Shown here one piece after another: positions 46,224-55,695 of a stretch of DNA of 55,709 nt (position 1 is its first letter; each line of letters opens with the position of its first letter). Location: contig JANXBW010000026.1 in assembly GCA_025060325.1 (NCBI GenBank), forward strand, positions 1 to 55,709, read 5' to 3'. The position numbers and the translations under genes are program-made. The notes under the pieces were generated by a model that saw only the letters and a list, made by a program, of their open reading frames with translations, had not been told where the DNA came from and made no database searches. The stretch is from Thermoguttaceae bacterium (GTDB lineage: Bacteria; Planctomycetota; Planctomycetia; Pirellulales; Thermoguttaceae).

Positions 46224-49200
46224 TCACCTCTCCTCCGCGTCTTCGTCCTCCCGTTGCCAGGTCCAGTTCTTTTCGTAAGCGCGGCATTCAGAGACCCGGC
46301 AAATCGTTCTTATCGAGCAATAATCACACTCCTCCGGCGAGCTTGGCGCCGGTGGAAAAGCCCCGCGGCGCATTGCGCGGATAATCGCTCGGCACGTGCG
46401 GGGTAAAATGCTGCCAATAATCTCCTGCCAATCCTCAGTCATTGACACCGAGGCGACTGCCTTTCTCGGACCGTCGACCTTGGTCTCCCCTGCTCGGAGG
46501 ACATACCTGTGCGCAAGTCCCTCGCCGTCAAGAAGCCAGTAGCCTGCCAGAAGCGGCGCGTAACCCCCAGAAAGTACTCTGAGTCGGCCGGCGGCATAAA
46601 GGTAAACAGCAAGTTGGAGGCCAATCCCCTGTCGAATATTCTCTTTCCAGTCCGCCTCGGTCACTGGTGACCGCCGGCTTAGTTTATAGTCCACAACGGC
46701 AAAGACTTTCTGGTCACCGATCTGGCCGATATCGATGCGGTCAATTCGCCCGACGAGGCGGACCGATTGCCTCGCCCGGATGGGAAATTCAACAACATCC
46801 TGAGGTTTGCCCCCCTGGGCGGACTGGCCCCCACCACCGGAGATCCACACCTCAAAATGGGTGGGCATGAGGACTGTGCCAAACTGCTTTTGGCAAAACT
46901 TTTCGTACGCTCCCCATTGGTCCAGATACCTTTCCCGCAGCTGTCCCCACAACGACTTGTCAAGCTGGTAAGCTGCTTGCTCAAGCGGCGGCGCTTCAGG
47001 CGGTGGGGCTGGATCGAAGCTTTCCTCCCAGAGCTGCGTCAACTCATCGGCCGGCAAGTTGGCCAGCGGGACGCAGGATAGGTTGCTCCCGAGCCGTTCC
47101 TGTAAACGCGCGTGGAATTGGCAAAGCGCCTTGTGGAAACGCTGCCCGCGGCGGAGAAAGTCCGTCTCTACTTGGATGTCCCTGATCGGTTCGATTTTGA
47201 ATCGATCGCGCACCATGTAGCGGAAGGGACAAGCCACATAACTTTCTAGTTCAGTAGGCGAATAAGCCCGATCCCAGGCGAAGGCACGCCGCAGTTCCTC
47301 GCCCAGGCTACCTCCGCCGATCATGCCCTCAAATTCCGAAAATACTCCGAATGAGTCGCGCTTGCTGCGCAGAAAAAGCCCTTGAACGATGTTGTCCACA
47401 GCGGGCTGGTTCTCCACAGTCTGGCAAAAGCTTTCCAGGAAGGACATGTCCCCCCGCTGCGCGCGATGAATGGCCAACACCCGCCACTGAGCCTGGGTCA
47501 TCGGTTGGCACACCTTGGGAATGGGTGACAGATCCGTCGGGTGCCGCCGGGGAACGATGCCGGGGCCACCAAAGGCCAACTCCACTTCGTGAACAAACGG
47601 ACTGGGAAGGATTGGTTCGCCTTTGTGGTCGGCCGCTGGGTAACAAAGCACCAGCCGCCGAGAAGCCCGGGTGACCAGCTGATAGAAAAGGAGCATTTCA
47701 TCTTCCAATCGGCTGACCACTGGCGCGATTTCTATCCCCGCTTTGCCCAATTGCTCAAGTTCGCCCTCGTCCCATCCGGCGGTATCGCCCACTGCGGCTG
47801 GGAAAGTCCCTTGGACAAGCCCCAAAATAAAAACATACGGTGCTTTAACGGCCCGACCCGAGCTAGCCGAGAGCACCCGGACGCGGCCTATTTCGTCTAC
47901 AATCGGCGGTATCTTCCAACCCTCGGTGAGCCGCCGCAATGTCTCCGCTGCCTCCGGAAGGCTCAACAGTCGCTCCTCCTGGCCAAGTCGTCGATAAAAG
48001 TGAGCAAGCTCCTCACAGGCCGACCAAAGCGTTGTCCAGGCACGCTGCTCAATTAGGCTTCCCGGACCCTGCGATGTGCCTCCCAGCGCAAACTGCCCCG
48101 GCAGCTCAAGGGACTGACTACCTTCCCCTCCCAAATCTTCCTGGCCGTTCCCCGCCGAAGCGGGTGGGTTTGCTAAACCACACAAGTCAACAGCCTTTTG
48201 CCAGCGGTTAATCCACTCTTTCCAAGGAGCAGGCGTTGACCATTGCTGCGTCAGATTGGCCAATCCGCCGAGAATTTCGCTTGCTTTGGCAAAGGCCTCT
48301 TGAGGTAGGGACGAAACTTCCGACAGTGCATTTTCTGCCAAGGATTTAAGCCGGGCCGTTAGCAGCTCTCTGCCCCCTGCCACCCCGCAGGACCGGAGGG
48401 CTTGCTCGACCGCCGGAAGCCACGTCATCTTATTTGTTGATGCCCACCCCGGCCGAAAGTAACTATGCCGAAGCACGGCAAGCAATTGGCGAAGTGGCCA
48501 GTCCCGCCGCTCAAGATCAACAAGGCCCAGGAGTCCACGAATGGCCCCAATCCGCCTCAGCGGGATGCCCGATTCGAGGTAAATCGGAATCCCAAACTGG
48601 CCGAAAACCTCCCACAGCCGGTCAGCATATTCCCCGAAAGACCGCACCACGACCAGGACATCGCCTGGCCGAACACGCTCCCCAGGCCACCGCGGGTCGC
48701 CGTCAACAAGTAGCTTCTTGATCTCGCAAGCGACGAGCTCGACTTCCTGCTGCACACTGGCGCCCACAAGAATCTCCACCCCCTCCGGACTTGCCGACGC
48801 CGGAGGCTCGCCAGGCAAAGTGAAAAGATATCGTTCTAAGTGCTTAAGGCCGGGGGCCTCGAAAAATGGTTCTGTGGATAAACGGATCTCCCGTACCCTC
48901 GGCAGTCCTGTGGGCTCGTTGTCAAATAGGGCACTGAGCATCCGCAGAGTCCGGCGCGGTTTGGCGAAAAGATCCTCCCGACCTTGTCCACATGGCAAGC
49001 CCACGAGGAGCCTTTCCGCCCGGCCGGCAAGCTGACCAATAAGTGCTAACTGAGCAGCGGCGAAATCGGCAAAGCCATCAACCACTACCATTTTGAAAGC
49101 GGGGAAAACCCCCGGCGGCTGGCGTTGTAAGATTGCAACCGCCCTCCATAGCCGCTGCTCCGCGTCGTACCATCTCAGCTCCGCGGCCGTCTTCAGATAA

Positions 49201-49721
49201 CGATCCAAGACCCCCACGAAATCCGCAAGCTGGGGGGTTAACCGGCCGTCGTTGACTTGTCGGAGGACATCCGGCGTAACATTGGCCCGCTCACAGCGGC
49301 TTACCCAGTGATACAGCCTGTCAACAAGGCCCCGGGTGTGAGCAATTGGGCCTAGATGGACCAACTGACCCGCACCGGCCAGTTCCTGCAGGACATTTCG
49401 CAAAAGCTCCCACTGCAACGCCCGGGAAAGGGGGAGAAAGGGTTCGCCTCCGCTAGCCAGAATCCGACAAGCCAGCTGGTCGAAAGTGGCAATCCAAAAA
49501 GCTAGCGTCGCCCCCAAACCGCTGTCAACAAGTTGCTCCCGAAGTGCCTGCGCCGCCCGGTAGCTCGGCACAAGCCACAGAATACTGGCGGGCGGCAGGT
49601 GCGGCAATAAGGACCTTATCTCCTCAATAAGCCGCGTTGTGACTCCGGAACGAGCAGGCCCGACAAAAACTTGGCAGGTGCACGCATTCGTCAACGGTTC
49701 AGGCACAGCCATTTGCCCCAT
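46224..49721 (-). CDS. addB: Helicase-nuclease subunit, AddB-like, with Fe-S cysteines and degenerate Walker A
   Basis: 1165 aa from the ATG at 49721, with AAGGAG upstream (the frame is open to 49862). The N-terminal helicase-like domain carries VGPARSGVTTRL where a Walker A (GxxxxGKT) is expected: Lys is Val27. C-terminal nuclease: RIDRIDIGQIGDQ and VVDYKLSRR (D1011, K1013). The four cysteines that bind the 4Fe-4S cluster in AddB are present as C831 (ACPFRYMV) and C1132/C1135/C1141 (CDYCSIRTIC, CxxCx5C). Together with AddA it forms a RecBCD-like end-processing complex. The nuclease and cluster look intact; loss of ATP binding here would leave AddA as the only motor. Confidence 0.93.
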   Translation of the reverse strand: MGQMAVPEPLTNACTCQVFVGPARSGVTTRLIEEIRSLLPHLPPASILWLVPSYRAAQALREQLVDSGLGATLAFWIATFDQLACRILASGGEPFLPLSRALQWELLRNVLQELAGAGQLVHLGPIAHTRGLVDRLYHWVSRCERANVTPDVLRQVNDGRLTPQLADFVGVLDRYLKTAAELRWYDAEQRLWRAVAILQRQPPGVFPAFKMVVVDGFADFAAAQLALIGQLAGRAERLLVGLPCGQGREDLFAKPRRTLRMLSALFDNEPTGLPRVREIRLSTEPFFEAPGLKHLERYLFTLPGEPPASASPEGVEILVGASVQQEVELVACEIKKLLVDGDPRWPGERVRPGDVLVVVRSFGEYADRLWEVFGQFGIPIYLESGIPLRRIGAIRGLLGLVDLERRDWPLRQLLAVLRHSYFRPGWASTNKMTWLPAVEQALRSCGVAGGRELLTARLKSLAENALSEVSSLPQEAFAKASEILGGLANLTQQWSTPAPWKEWINRWQKAVDLCGLANPPASAGNGQEDLGGEGSQSLELPGQFALGGTSQGPGSLIEQRAWTTLWSACEELAHFYRRLGQEERLLSLPEAAETLRRLTEGWKIPPIVDEIGRVRVLSASSGRAVKAPYVFILGLVQGTFPAAVGDTAGWDEGELEQLGKAGIEIAPVVSRLEDEMLLFYQLVTRASRRLVLCYPAADHKGEPILPSPFVHEVELAFGGPGIVPRRHPTDLSPIPKVCQPMTQAQWRVLAIHRAQRGDMSFLESFCQTVENQPAVDNIVQGLFLRSKRDSFGVFSEFEGMIGGGSLGEELRRAFAWDRAYSPTELESYVACPFRYMVRDRFKIEPIRDIQVETDFLRRGQRFHKALCQFHARLQERLGSNLSCVPLANLPADELTQLWEESFDPAPPPEAPPLEQAAYQLDKSLWGQLRERYLDQWGAYEKFCQKQFGTVLMPTHFEVWISGGGGQSAQGGKPQDVVEFPIRARQSVRLVGRIDRIDIGQIGDQKVFAVVDYKLSRRSPVTEADWKENIRQGIGLQLAVYLYAAGRLRVLSGGYAPLLAGYWLLDGEGLAHRYVLRAGETKVDGPRKAVASVSMTEDWQEIIGSILPRTCRAIIRAMRRGAFPPAPSSPEECDYCSIRTICRVSECRAYEKNWTWQREDEDAEER

Positions 49722-50270
49722 TGATGATTCTCCTTCCGGTGGTTCTTCGCAGTAAAATAGCGGGGCAATTTCCGCCGCATGCCCGTACCCCCAATCTACC
49801 TGAAAAGCCCGCCGACGGAAAATATCCCAGCCTTTTGGACCTGTTTGACCTCGTTTCTCCAAAAGCCCAGGTCATAAGACGCACGACTGGGAAGCTCTGT
49901 CCGGTGCGAACTGGCAAGTGGCCAGAAGCGGGTGAATCAATACCCGTAACTTTCGGCCACCAGCACGCACCTATTGACGAACTAAGGAGACTTACCCACG
50001 AGCAGGCCCTCACCGAAAAGAGCCGCATTCCAGCTGAGCCCTCGGGTTGAAATGCGCGCCGACTCTCCGCCCCAAAACGAGCCGCCCGTGGTGATTCTCC
50101 CTTGGCTGCGCCTTTGCGTAGTCCCCCAGGCCAAGCCGGAAGGCGAGATCCCTACCACTCTGCGAACCAATCGATGCGGTCTCCCTCCACGGATGGGGAC
50201 CAGCCTCCCCGGCACGGAGCAGGACAGTCCGACCGTCAGGTTCTTCCTCAGGGAGTCCTTCGCCGCTCAA
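49722..50270. other. Intergenic region upstream of addB
   Basis: About 550 bp, presumably containing the addB promoter. No gene or RNA is recognised. Confidence 0.45.
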
Positions 50271-51260
50271 TAGCTCCACAACGGAAGGTAGCCGGCTTGC
50301 TTATAAAACGCGTGAAAGGCTTCCGTGTGCGGGGGAAGTCACGCTGGCGGCGGAACCCTGGGAAAATGTTAATAAACACATGCGTAAACGATTGGCGACA
50401 GTCCTAGAGGTTTAGGCGCGTTGATCAGGTGGTTTGTTGGCCGCTTTGGCGGCGAGGGGACTAGTGGCTCAAACTCCGGGAGGGGTCAATGCGGACGACC
50501 TCCTCAAGCAGATGCCGTCACACCCGCTCCTCGGGGTTAGTCTCCCGGGAATACAGGGAACATCGCGAAGCTAGGTCTATGCCCCCACCCGGGCCAGGTA
50601 CGCAACGCCTTGCCCGCCTTTCCCACTGGCGCTACCCCCGGCCCGGGAGATGCCGGGAGAGCTCCGTCCTGAATACAGATTCTTATCGGAGTTCGTCCTC
50701 AAATAGCACGATCTCATCGGAGGAAGGTAAGGCCAAAAGGCCACGAGGCGGGACCTCCTTCTCCTCTCTGGCTGGATTACTTAAGGCCAACATCGGTCCG
50801 GACCGAGGCCGCACAAACCCGGCTCGGCGGGGATGGCGCCACATCGTCTCCGCCCTGGCCACAAGACCTTTTCCCCCCTGCACCGTCCCGGTGCGAAACC
50901 GGCAGATCTAGCCCTAATACTTCGCGGGCCGGACAGTCACGGTGCCTGCTCCGGTACCAAGCCAGCCGACGGCCCCAATCCCGCAAGGGGAGCCTGTTTA
51001 CTTGGCCTCAGTGAGATTATGCTGGGTACCTGTATTTCGAGTGGTTGCCGAAAGTCAGTTTACTTGGGAAGTATTTGTGTTGATGATCTTGCAGATGATC
51101 CCGGGCCTGTCGGATCGCAAGCTGGTAAGGCCAGGGCGGGAAGAGTATCGACGAGTAGCCCGGAAGCCGGCGGTCAAATCGGTGCTCCTGCCGAAGCAAC
51201 CTGCGCGGCCGACCATAACGGCGGCACCAAATCGGAGAGAAGTCTCCGACTTCCGAAACC
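50271..51260 (-). mobile_element. Decayed, internally deleted IS630-family element, copy B
   Basis: Starts (transposase 3' side) with TAGCTCCACAAC at 50271, as at 979 and 34156. The 50690-51225 part is similar to 1845-2375 of copy A, for instance around 51078 (TGTTGATGATCTTGCAGATG) against 2230. Roughly 470 bp of the transposase C-terminal half present in copy A is missing. The other end runs into the 3' end of the DUF2203 gene and cannot be placed exactly. Confidence 0.6.
50683..51140 (-). pseudogene. IS630 transposase N-terminal remnant
   Basis: On the minus strand, SDRPGIICKIINTNTSQV (from about 51118) matches the helix-turn-helix of IS630 transposases. PPRGLLALPSSDEIVLFEDE (ending near 50692) matches the strand before and including the first catalytic Asp. 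Stops and frameshifts separate the parts, and the motifs with the second and third catalytic residues are absent. Confidence 0.55.
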
Positions 51261-51707
51261 GCCGCTTATATGATGCCAATACAGGATAGTCGGTTCGTCA
51301 ATTTGCCAACACAGGAAGATAAGCTGTCCATCAAGATAAGCCGGGAAATCCACAATTCCGTCCATAATGCTCCGGACCAAAATTCCGCTTTCCCGGAGGC
51401 ACCTAATTTCCCGTAGAAGTGCCTGCGACTGATACTCCATGTGTTTCATCGAAGCAACTAGCTCCTCCTTGTATGCCTTTAGGCCGCAGTCGCACTCCGA
51501 ACAGCTTCCGTTGCACAACACAAGCTGCATTTCCCGCTTACGTTCCCACAACGCCTGGGCAGCCTCCTGCAACCGGCGCAACCGCTTTCGCAAATCCGAC
51601 AGAAGCGAATGAGCCTCTTCCACCGTAAATGTTCGGACGACTAAGCCCGCCCTTGCATGGTGCGAGGCGTGGCCCGAATCATCGCCGTTATTTTTCTCGT
51701 GCCTCAC
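51174..51707 (-). CDS. DUF2203 family protein, 3' end altered near IS remnant
   Basis: 177 aa. DUF2203 features: FTVEEAHSLLSDLRKRLRRL, then the helix EYQSQALLREIRCL, GIVDFPAYLDGQLIFLCWQ and EPTILYWHHISGGFGSRR near the expected C-terminus (about residue 155). The last 15-20 residues (VPPLWSAAQVASAGAPI) are not family-like and fall in the IS630 remnant, so the original stop was probably lost. A Cys-rich insert (CNGSCSECDCG) lies at about 66-76. Function unknown. The start overlaps the nuoI stop (ATGA), so the two are translationally coupled. Confidence 0.82.
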   Translation of the reverse strand: MRHEKNNGDDSGHASHHARAGLVVRTFTVEEAHSLLSDLRKRLRRLQEAAQALWERKREMQLVLCNGSCSECDCGLKAYKEELVASMKHMEYQSQALLREIRCLRESGILVRSIMDGIVDFPAYLDGQLIFLCWQIDEPTILYWHHISGGFGSRRLLSDLVPPLWSAAQVASAGAPI

Positions 51708-52231
51708 TGCTGAGGTCCTTCATCAACAGGCTGGAGGACGAACTTGGAAAGGACCACGGCTGTGGGGGTCAACCGGCCGTATCCCCAAGCAATTTCCGTG
51801 GGAAGCTTGGCGAAATCCACAATGCAGCCGTCACGGCTATACGCACTTAAATCGTACGTCTGCCCCATAAAAATACAGTCAACCGGACAGTTTTCCGTGC
51901 AAAATCCGCAGAACATACATTTCGAATAGTCGATCACAAAGCTCTTAACCCGGAAGCCCTTCCGCCCCGGTACCCGCTCCCGATCGATGTAAATGCAACT
52001 GACCGGACAATCCCGGGCACAGCGGCCGCAGGCAATACAACTAGTCAAGTCGTAACGGTGGAATCCGCGGAACCGAGGCCGAAGGATCGCCGGTTTTTCC
52101 GGAAACTCATAAACCTCGGTAAAGGTCCGCCGCCGGGGCTGATACGTTGAAAGCCACCGCCGGAGCGTCACCCAAAGGGCTTCTGCCACCGTGATCACCG
52201 CAATCCAAAGATTCCGCAGCCAATCCAGCAT
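51704..52231 (-). CDS. nuoI: NADH-quinone oxidoreductase subunit I
   Basis: 175 aa with two 4Fe-4S ferredoxin motifs: CIACGRCARDCPVSC and CMFCGFCTENCPVDC, both with the CxxCxxCxxxCP pattern. The N-terminal helix AVITVAEALWVTLRRWL and the PAILRPRFRGFHRY segment are typical of complex I subunit I (cluster N6a/N6b carrier in the peripheral arm). A ribosome binding site-like AAGGTAAGTGG lies upstream. No other nuo gene is in the window, so either complex I genes are scattered or this copy is separate. It is followed by DUF2203 with a 4-bp overlap. Confidence 0.93.
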   Translation of the reverse strand: MLDWLRNLWIAVITVAEALWVTLRRWLSTYQPRRRTFTEVYEFPEKPAILRPRFRGFHRYDLTSCIACGRCARDCPVSCIYIDRERVPGRKGFRVKSFVIDYSKCMFCGFCTENCPVDCIFMGQTYDLSAYSRDGCIVDFAKLPTEIAWGYGRLTPTAVVLSKFVLQPVDEGPQQ

Positions 52232-52736
52232 CGCGATCCACTTACCTTTTGACCCCGGCGGAATTGCTTCAGGTCAACCCACTTTTAGGCGACCAAATAT
52301 CGCCCCCGGAGGCCAGCCCCCCAGAAAGTGGGCCGGTAGTCCCGCACGAAATGGAAACCGAGTACCCAGTCCTCCCCGCAAGCTGCCGCCTGGGACCGGA
52401 CTAGGCTTTGCCCAAAAAGACCCTGATTAAGATCTCGCGCCGACCCCGGAGTCGGACACCGGAATTTTTCGGCCCTCGGAAATGCCGGGGAAGACGTTCG
52501 CGCAAAAAACTCCCCGAGTTGGGCCGCTTACCCAGGGAATTTCGATATCCTTCAATCATCAGTTGACAACTGATAATTAGACCGGGCGTTCAGCGAAGCT
52601 GGCCAGCTTTTGAAATCAAAGAACAAAATCAAACCGGGTAAGGTGAGCCGACACTTCTCGGATGGCTAACCTCGGGCCGCCGGTAGCTCGTTGCCGGTAG
52701 CTGCTCGCCCCCGCTCCGCGCGCGAGAAAAGCCTCG
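52232..52736. other. Intergenic region upstream of nuoI
   Basis: About 500 bp, between the RACo-like gene and nuoI (both minus). It contains the palindrome at 52558-52574 and otherwise nothing recognised. Confidence 0.5.
52558..52574. promoter_or_regulatory. Perfect 17-bp palindrome, candidate operator
   Basis: ATCAGTTGACAACTGAT (8-bp arms around one base). It lies 327 bp upstream of nuoI and 163 bp past the end of the RACo-like gene. It could be a binding site for a dimeric regulator; no protein can be assigned. Confidence 0.35.
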
Positions 52737-54737
52737 TTAAAGCGCCGGGGATGGCCGGGGATCCGGAAAGATCATGCCCTCGGCAAAGGCGCGGCGGAAT
52801 TCCGGCAGCAGGGCAAGTTCCACATGGCGGACTGAGTCGGCTAGCCACCGGGCTAAGGCGCGGGCCTCAAGGCTCACTGCGGCTAAGGTTGCCCCTGCCA
52901 AGGAGGTGTTGCCGGCAAAGCGGATTCGCTGCGTGGGAATAGCTTGGGGCAAAAGTCCGATGGCCTGGGCGCTTTCTGGCCGAAGGTAATTGCCGAAGGC
53001 GCCCGCCACCCAAACTTCTTGAAGCTCACCAGGATCCACTCCCACCAGTTGACAAAGAACAGTGACACCCGCCCGGATCGCCCCGGCGGCCAACTGCAGC
53101 TGCCGAACATCCTGTTGCGTAAAAACAATCGATTGCCCCGAAGCGGAAGCCGTCCCCGGCACAACCTCAAAAGCCGGCCGGCCGTCCACACGCAGGAGCC
53201 TCTTGGACAGCTTGTCCGGCAATTGCTCGGCCGCTTCCTCCGGACTGAGCATTCGGCCACTTGTGGTCACGATCCCACTTTGAAGGAGAAGCGCTACTAA
53301 ATCGACAAGGCCCGACCCACACAGTCCTGCCGGTTGCGCCGGCCCGATAACCTCCCAGCTCAATTCACCGTCTGCTAGCCTCAGTCGTTCAATAGCCCCG
53401 GCCACTGCCCGCATGCCGCAGCGGATCCGCACACCCTCGAAAGCCGGCCCAGCGGCGGTGGCTGTCGCCACAAGCTTCCCCGGGTGGCTCAGCACGATCT
53501 CCCCATTGGTGCCGATGTCAACAAGGAGGGCAGGGCTTGGCCGCTCCCAAAGCCTAACCGCTAGCATCCCCGCGATCGTATCGCCTCCCACGAATGGGCC
53601 GATGACGGGGAAAATGTAAACTTGGGCCAGCGGGTGGATAGGCAGGCCCAGATCCTCTGCGCGACAGATAAGTTCCCGCTTGAAAACAGGTCGAAAAGGG
53701 GCTTCTCCCAAACTCGCCGGGTTAATACCCGCGACGAGATGGAGCATGGTCGTATTGCCCGCAAAGGTAGCGACGAAAATATCCCGTCGGCTGATGCCCG
53801 CATCCGTACAGAGGTTTTCCAGTAGTCCACGACATGCTTCATGCACAGCCTGGTAAAGGAGGCTTGTGCCATCAGAGTGTCGACGACAGAGCTCGATCCG
53901 CGAAATGACATCTTCACCAAAGCGAATCTGGGGGTTTACCGCACTTGCCACGGCCAAGACCCGGCCAGTGGATAAGTCCACAAGATTAGCGACGATAGTT
54001 GTCGTACCGATGTCGAAAGCTACCGCGCACAGCCGGTCCGCCTCTCCGCCGGCCCGAAGGTCAAGCAACGTGGGGAGCCCCGCACCAGTCGGAGCACCCC
54101 TTCCCTGACTACTGACGGCGATCTCTGGGGCGACTTGCTCTGGCTTTTCTTCGTGCTTTTCGGTGGCTTTTGCCGGCTCAAGAGAAAGGGCGACCGGCTC
54201 GGGCATCTCCACAACAGCCGTCCAACACGCCTTCTGATGCGGATTAAGTTCGGCTACCTTGCGAGCAACGGCAAGCGGAACGAATACCGGTCCTAGCTTC
54301 TTTTCCACATGGGCTAGCAATGCCGTTTCCGTCGCCAGTTCGTTTGGCGAGAAATTGAATGAGGTTTTCCGCACCGGCGGGTGGGCTGGCTTCCATTCGA
54401 GGGGGTGATGCTCGGCCAAAATCTGGGCACACCCTACGGCCAAACTCCGCACCGGAATCTCGACCACCATGTCGCAGTGGACTGCGATCTGGCAGGCAAG
54501 TCGCCAGCCCTCTTCCAACTCCTCAACCACGAAGAACTTTCGCTCCACAGGAGAGGGCTCCACCTGCGGATGGCGAATAACAATACGACAGCGTCCGCAT
54601 TGTCCCCGCCCACCGCAGGCTTGCTCCAAAGCCAAACCCGCCATGGCTGCCGCTTCGGCAAGCAACGTGCCATCGGGCACGAGCACTCGCTTGCCATGCG
54701 GTTCGAAGCGAACACTCCAAGGACCACTGCCGGACAT
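52737..54737 (-). CDS. RACo-like ASKHA protein with 2Fe-2S ferredoxin (DUF4445)
   Basis: 666 aa. An N-terminal plant-type 2Fe-2S ferredoxin has C41, C47, C50 (ACGGRGQCGRC) and C82 (WRLACQIAV), i.e. Cx5Cx2Cx31C. A linker/middle domain (about 95-235) is followed by a C-terminal ASKHA ATPase domain: AVAFDIGTTTIVANLVDLST, then VGGDTIAGMLA, ALLVDIGTNGEIVLS and GLCGSGLVDLVALLL. Proteins of this build (RACo, RamA) reductively reactivate corrinoid cofactors of methyltransferases at the expense of ATP. No corrinoid protein is in the window, so the partner is elsewhere. It lies 61 bp downstream of the LysR gene on the same strand. Confidence 0.93.
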   Translation of the reverse strand: MSGSGPWSVRFEPHGKRVLVPDGTLLAEAAAMAGLALEQACGGRGQCGRCRIVIRHPQVEPSPVERKFFVVEELEEGWRLACQIAVHCDMVVEIPVRSLAVGCAQILAEHHPLEWKPAHPPVRKTSFNFSPNELATETALLAHVEKKLGPVFVPLAVARKVAELNPHQKACWTAVVEMPEPVALSLEPAKATEKHEEKPEQVAPEIAVSSQGRGAPTGAGLPTLLDLRAGGEADRLCAVAFDIGTTTIVANLVDLSTGRVLAVASAVNPQIRFGEDVISRIELCRRHSDGTSLLYQAVHEACRGLLENLCTDAGISRRDIFVATFAGNTTMLHLVAGINPASLGEAPFRPVFKRELICRAEDLGLPIHPLAQVYIFPVIGPFVGGDTIAGMLAVRLWERPSPALLVDIGTNGEIVLSHPGKLVATATAAGPAFEGVRIRCGMRAVAGAIERLRLADGELSWEVIGPAQPAGLCGSGLVDLVALLLQSGIVTTSGRMLSPEEAAEQLPDKLSKRLLRVDGRPAFEVVPGTASASGQSIVFTQQDVRQLQLAAGAIRAGVTVLCQLVGVDPGELQEVWVAGAFGNYLRPESAQAIGLLPQAIPTQRIRFAGNTSLAGATLAAVSLEARALARWLADSVRHVELALLPEFRRAFAEGMIFPDPRPSPAL

Positions 54738-54798
54738 CGGGATAGGGCGTCCGTGTCTATTGTTCTACGATTGCCGATGTTGTCAAAACCAAATGAGT

Positions 54799-55695
54799 CT
54801 ATGCCATGGGCGGAGCACTCAATTCCTTGAGAAGCTCGATAAACTTTGCCATGGCGGGCGTAAACACTTTGCGGTGATGATGAATAATCCCCACCGGCCG
54901 ATATAATTCGTCCGGTTTGAGGGTGATCACCTTCAGCGAACCCGTTGCCGCCTCGCGGCGCACTGTTGGCTCTGGCAGAATACTAATCCCAACGCCAACC
55001 TCTACTGCTTGCTTGATAGTCTCGATGTTGTCGAAAGCCATCACAATTTGGACGTTGACATTTCGCTCGCGGAGGTAACGGTCCACGTGGCGGCGAATGG
55101 CCAATGCCCGGTCGAAAGCTACAAAAGCCTCGCCGGCCAGCTCTTTCACTTCTACCTCTTCACGATCGGCGAAGCGATGCTCCGGCGAACAAACAAGCAC
55201 CATGCGCTCTTCGCGGAGAGGAATGACGTCGATTTCCGGCGAACTTTGGGGGTAGGAGATCACCCCCATATCCAGCTCGCCAGCCAGCACCGCCTCGTAA
55301 ATGCGGGAAGGATGGAGAAACTCTAGCCGAACCTGCGCTTGCGGGTATCGCCGCAGAAATTGCCGCATGCACTCGCTCATGTCGTGGAGCCCGACGGAAT
55401 AGATCGCCCCCACGCGGACTGTGCCGGCCACCTCGGCCCGCATCGATTGGAGCCGAGCCGTCACACTGTCGTAGATTTCCAGAAGCTCGCGAAAAGCCTC
55501 ATAGCACATCTCGCCCGCTGGGGTTAAAAGGAAGGGCCGACGAGTCCGGTCGATTAGTTCCACGCCTAACTCCCGCTCCAGCCGCCGAACCGCCTGAGTT
55601 GCCGCGGACTGGCTAATCTTATTGGCGGCGGCACCTCGGGAAAAACTCTTTTGGGTTACCACCGAACAAAAGATGCGAAGAGTGTCAAGATTCAT
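54799..55695 (-). CDS. LysR-family transcriptional regulator
   Basis: 298 aa, ATG preceded by GGGGAAG near the window's right edge. The N-terminal HTH is LRIFCSVVTQKSFSRGAAAN with QSAATQAVRRLERELGVELI, then the substrate-binding domain: VRVGAIYSVGLHDMSECMRQ, AGELDMGVISYP, MVLVCSPEHRF, and AVEVGVGISILPEPTVRREA. The CysB/CbL-like sulfur regulators share this layout, but the effector cannot be read. Because the RACo-like gene follows on the same strand after 61 bp, control of that gene or a shared message is plausible. Confidence 0.93.
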   Translation of the reverse strand: MNLDTLRIFCSVVTQKSFSRGAAANKISQSAATQAVRRLERELGVELIDRTRRPFLLTPAGEMCYEAFRELLEIYDSVTARLQSMRAEVAGTVRVGAIYSVGLHDMSECMRQFLRRYPQAQVRLEFLHPSRIYEAVLAGELDMGVISYPQSSPEIDVIPLREERMVLVCSPEHRFADREEVEVKELAGEAFVAFDRALAIRRHVDRYLRERNVNVQIVMAFDNIETIKQAVEVGVGISILPEPTVRREAATGSLKVITLKPDELYRPVGIIHHHRKVFTPAMAKFIELLKELSAPPMA

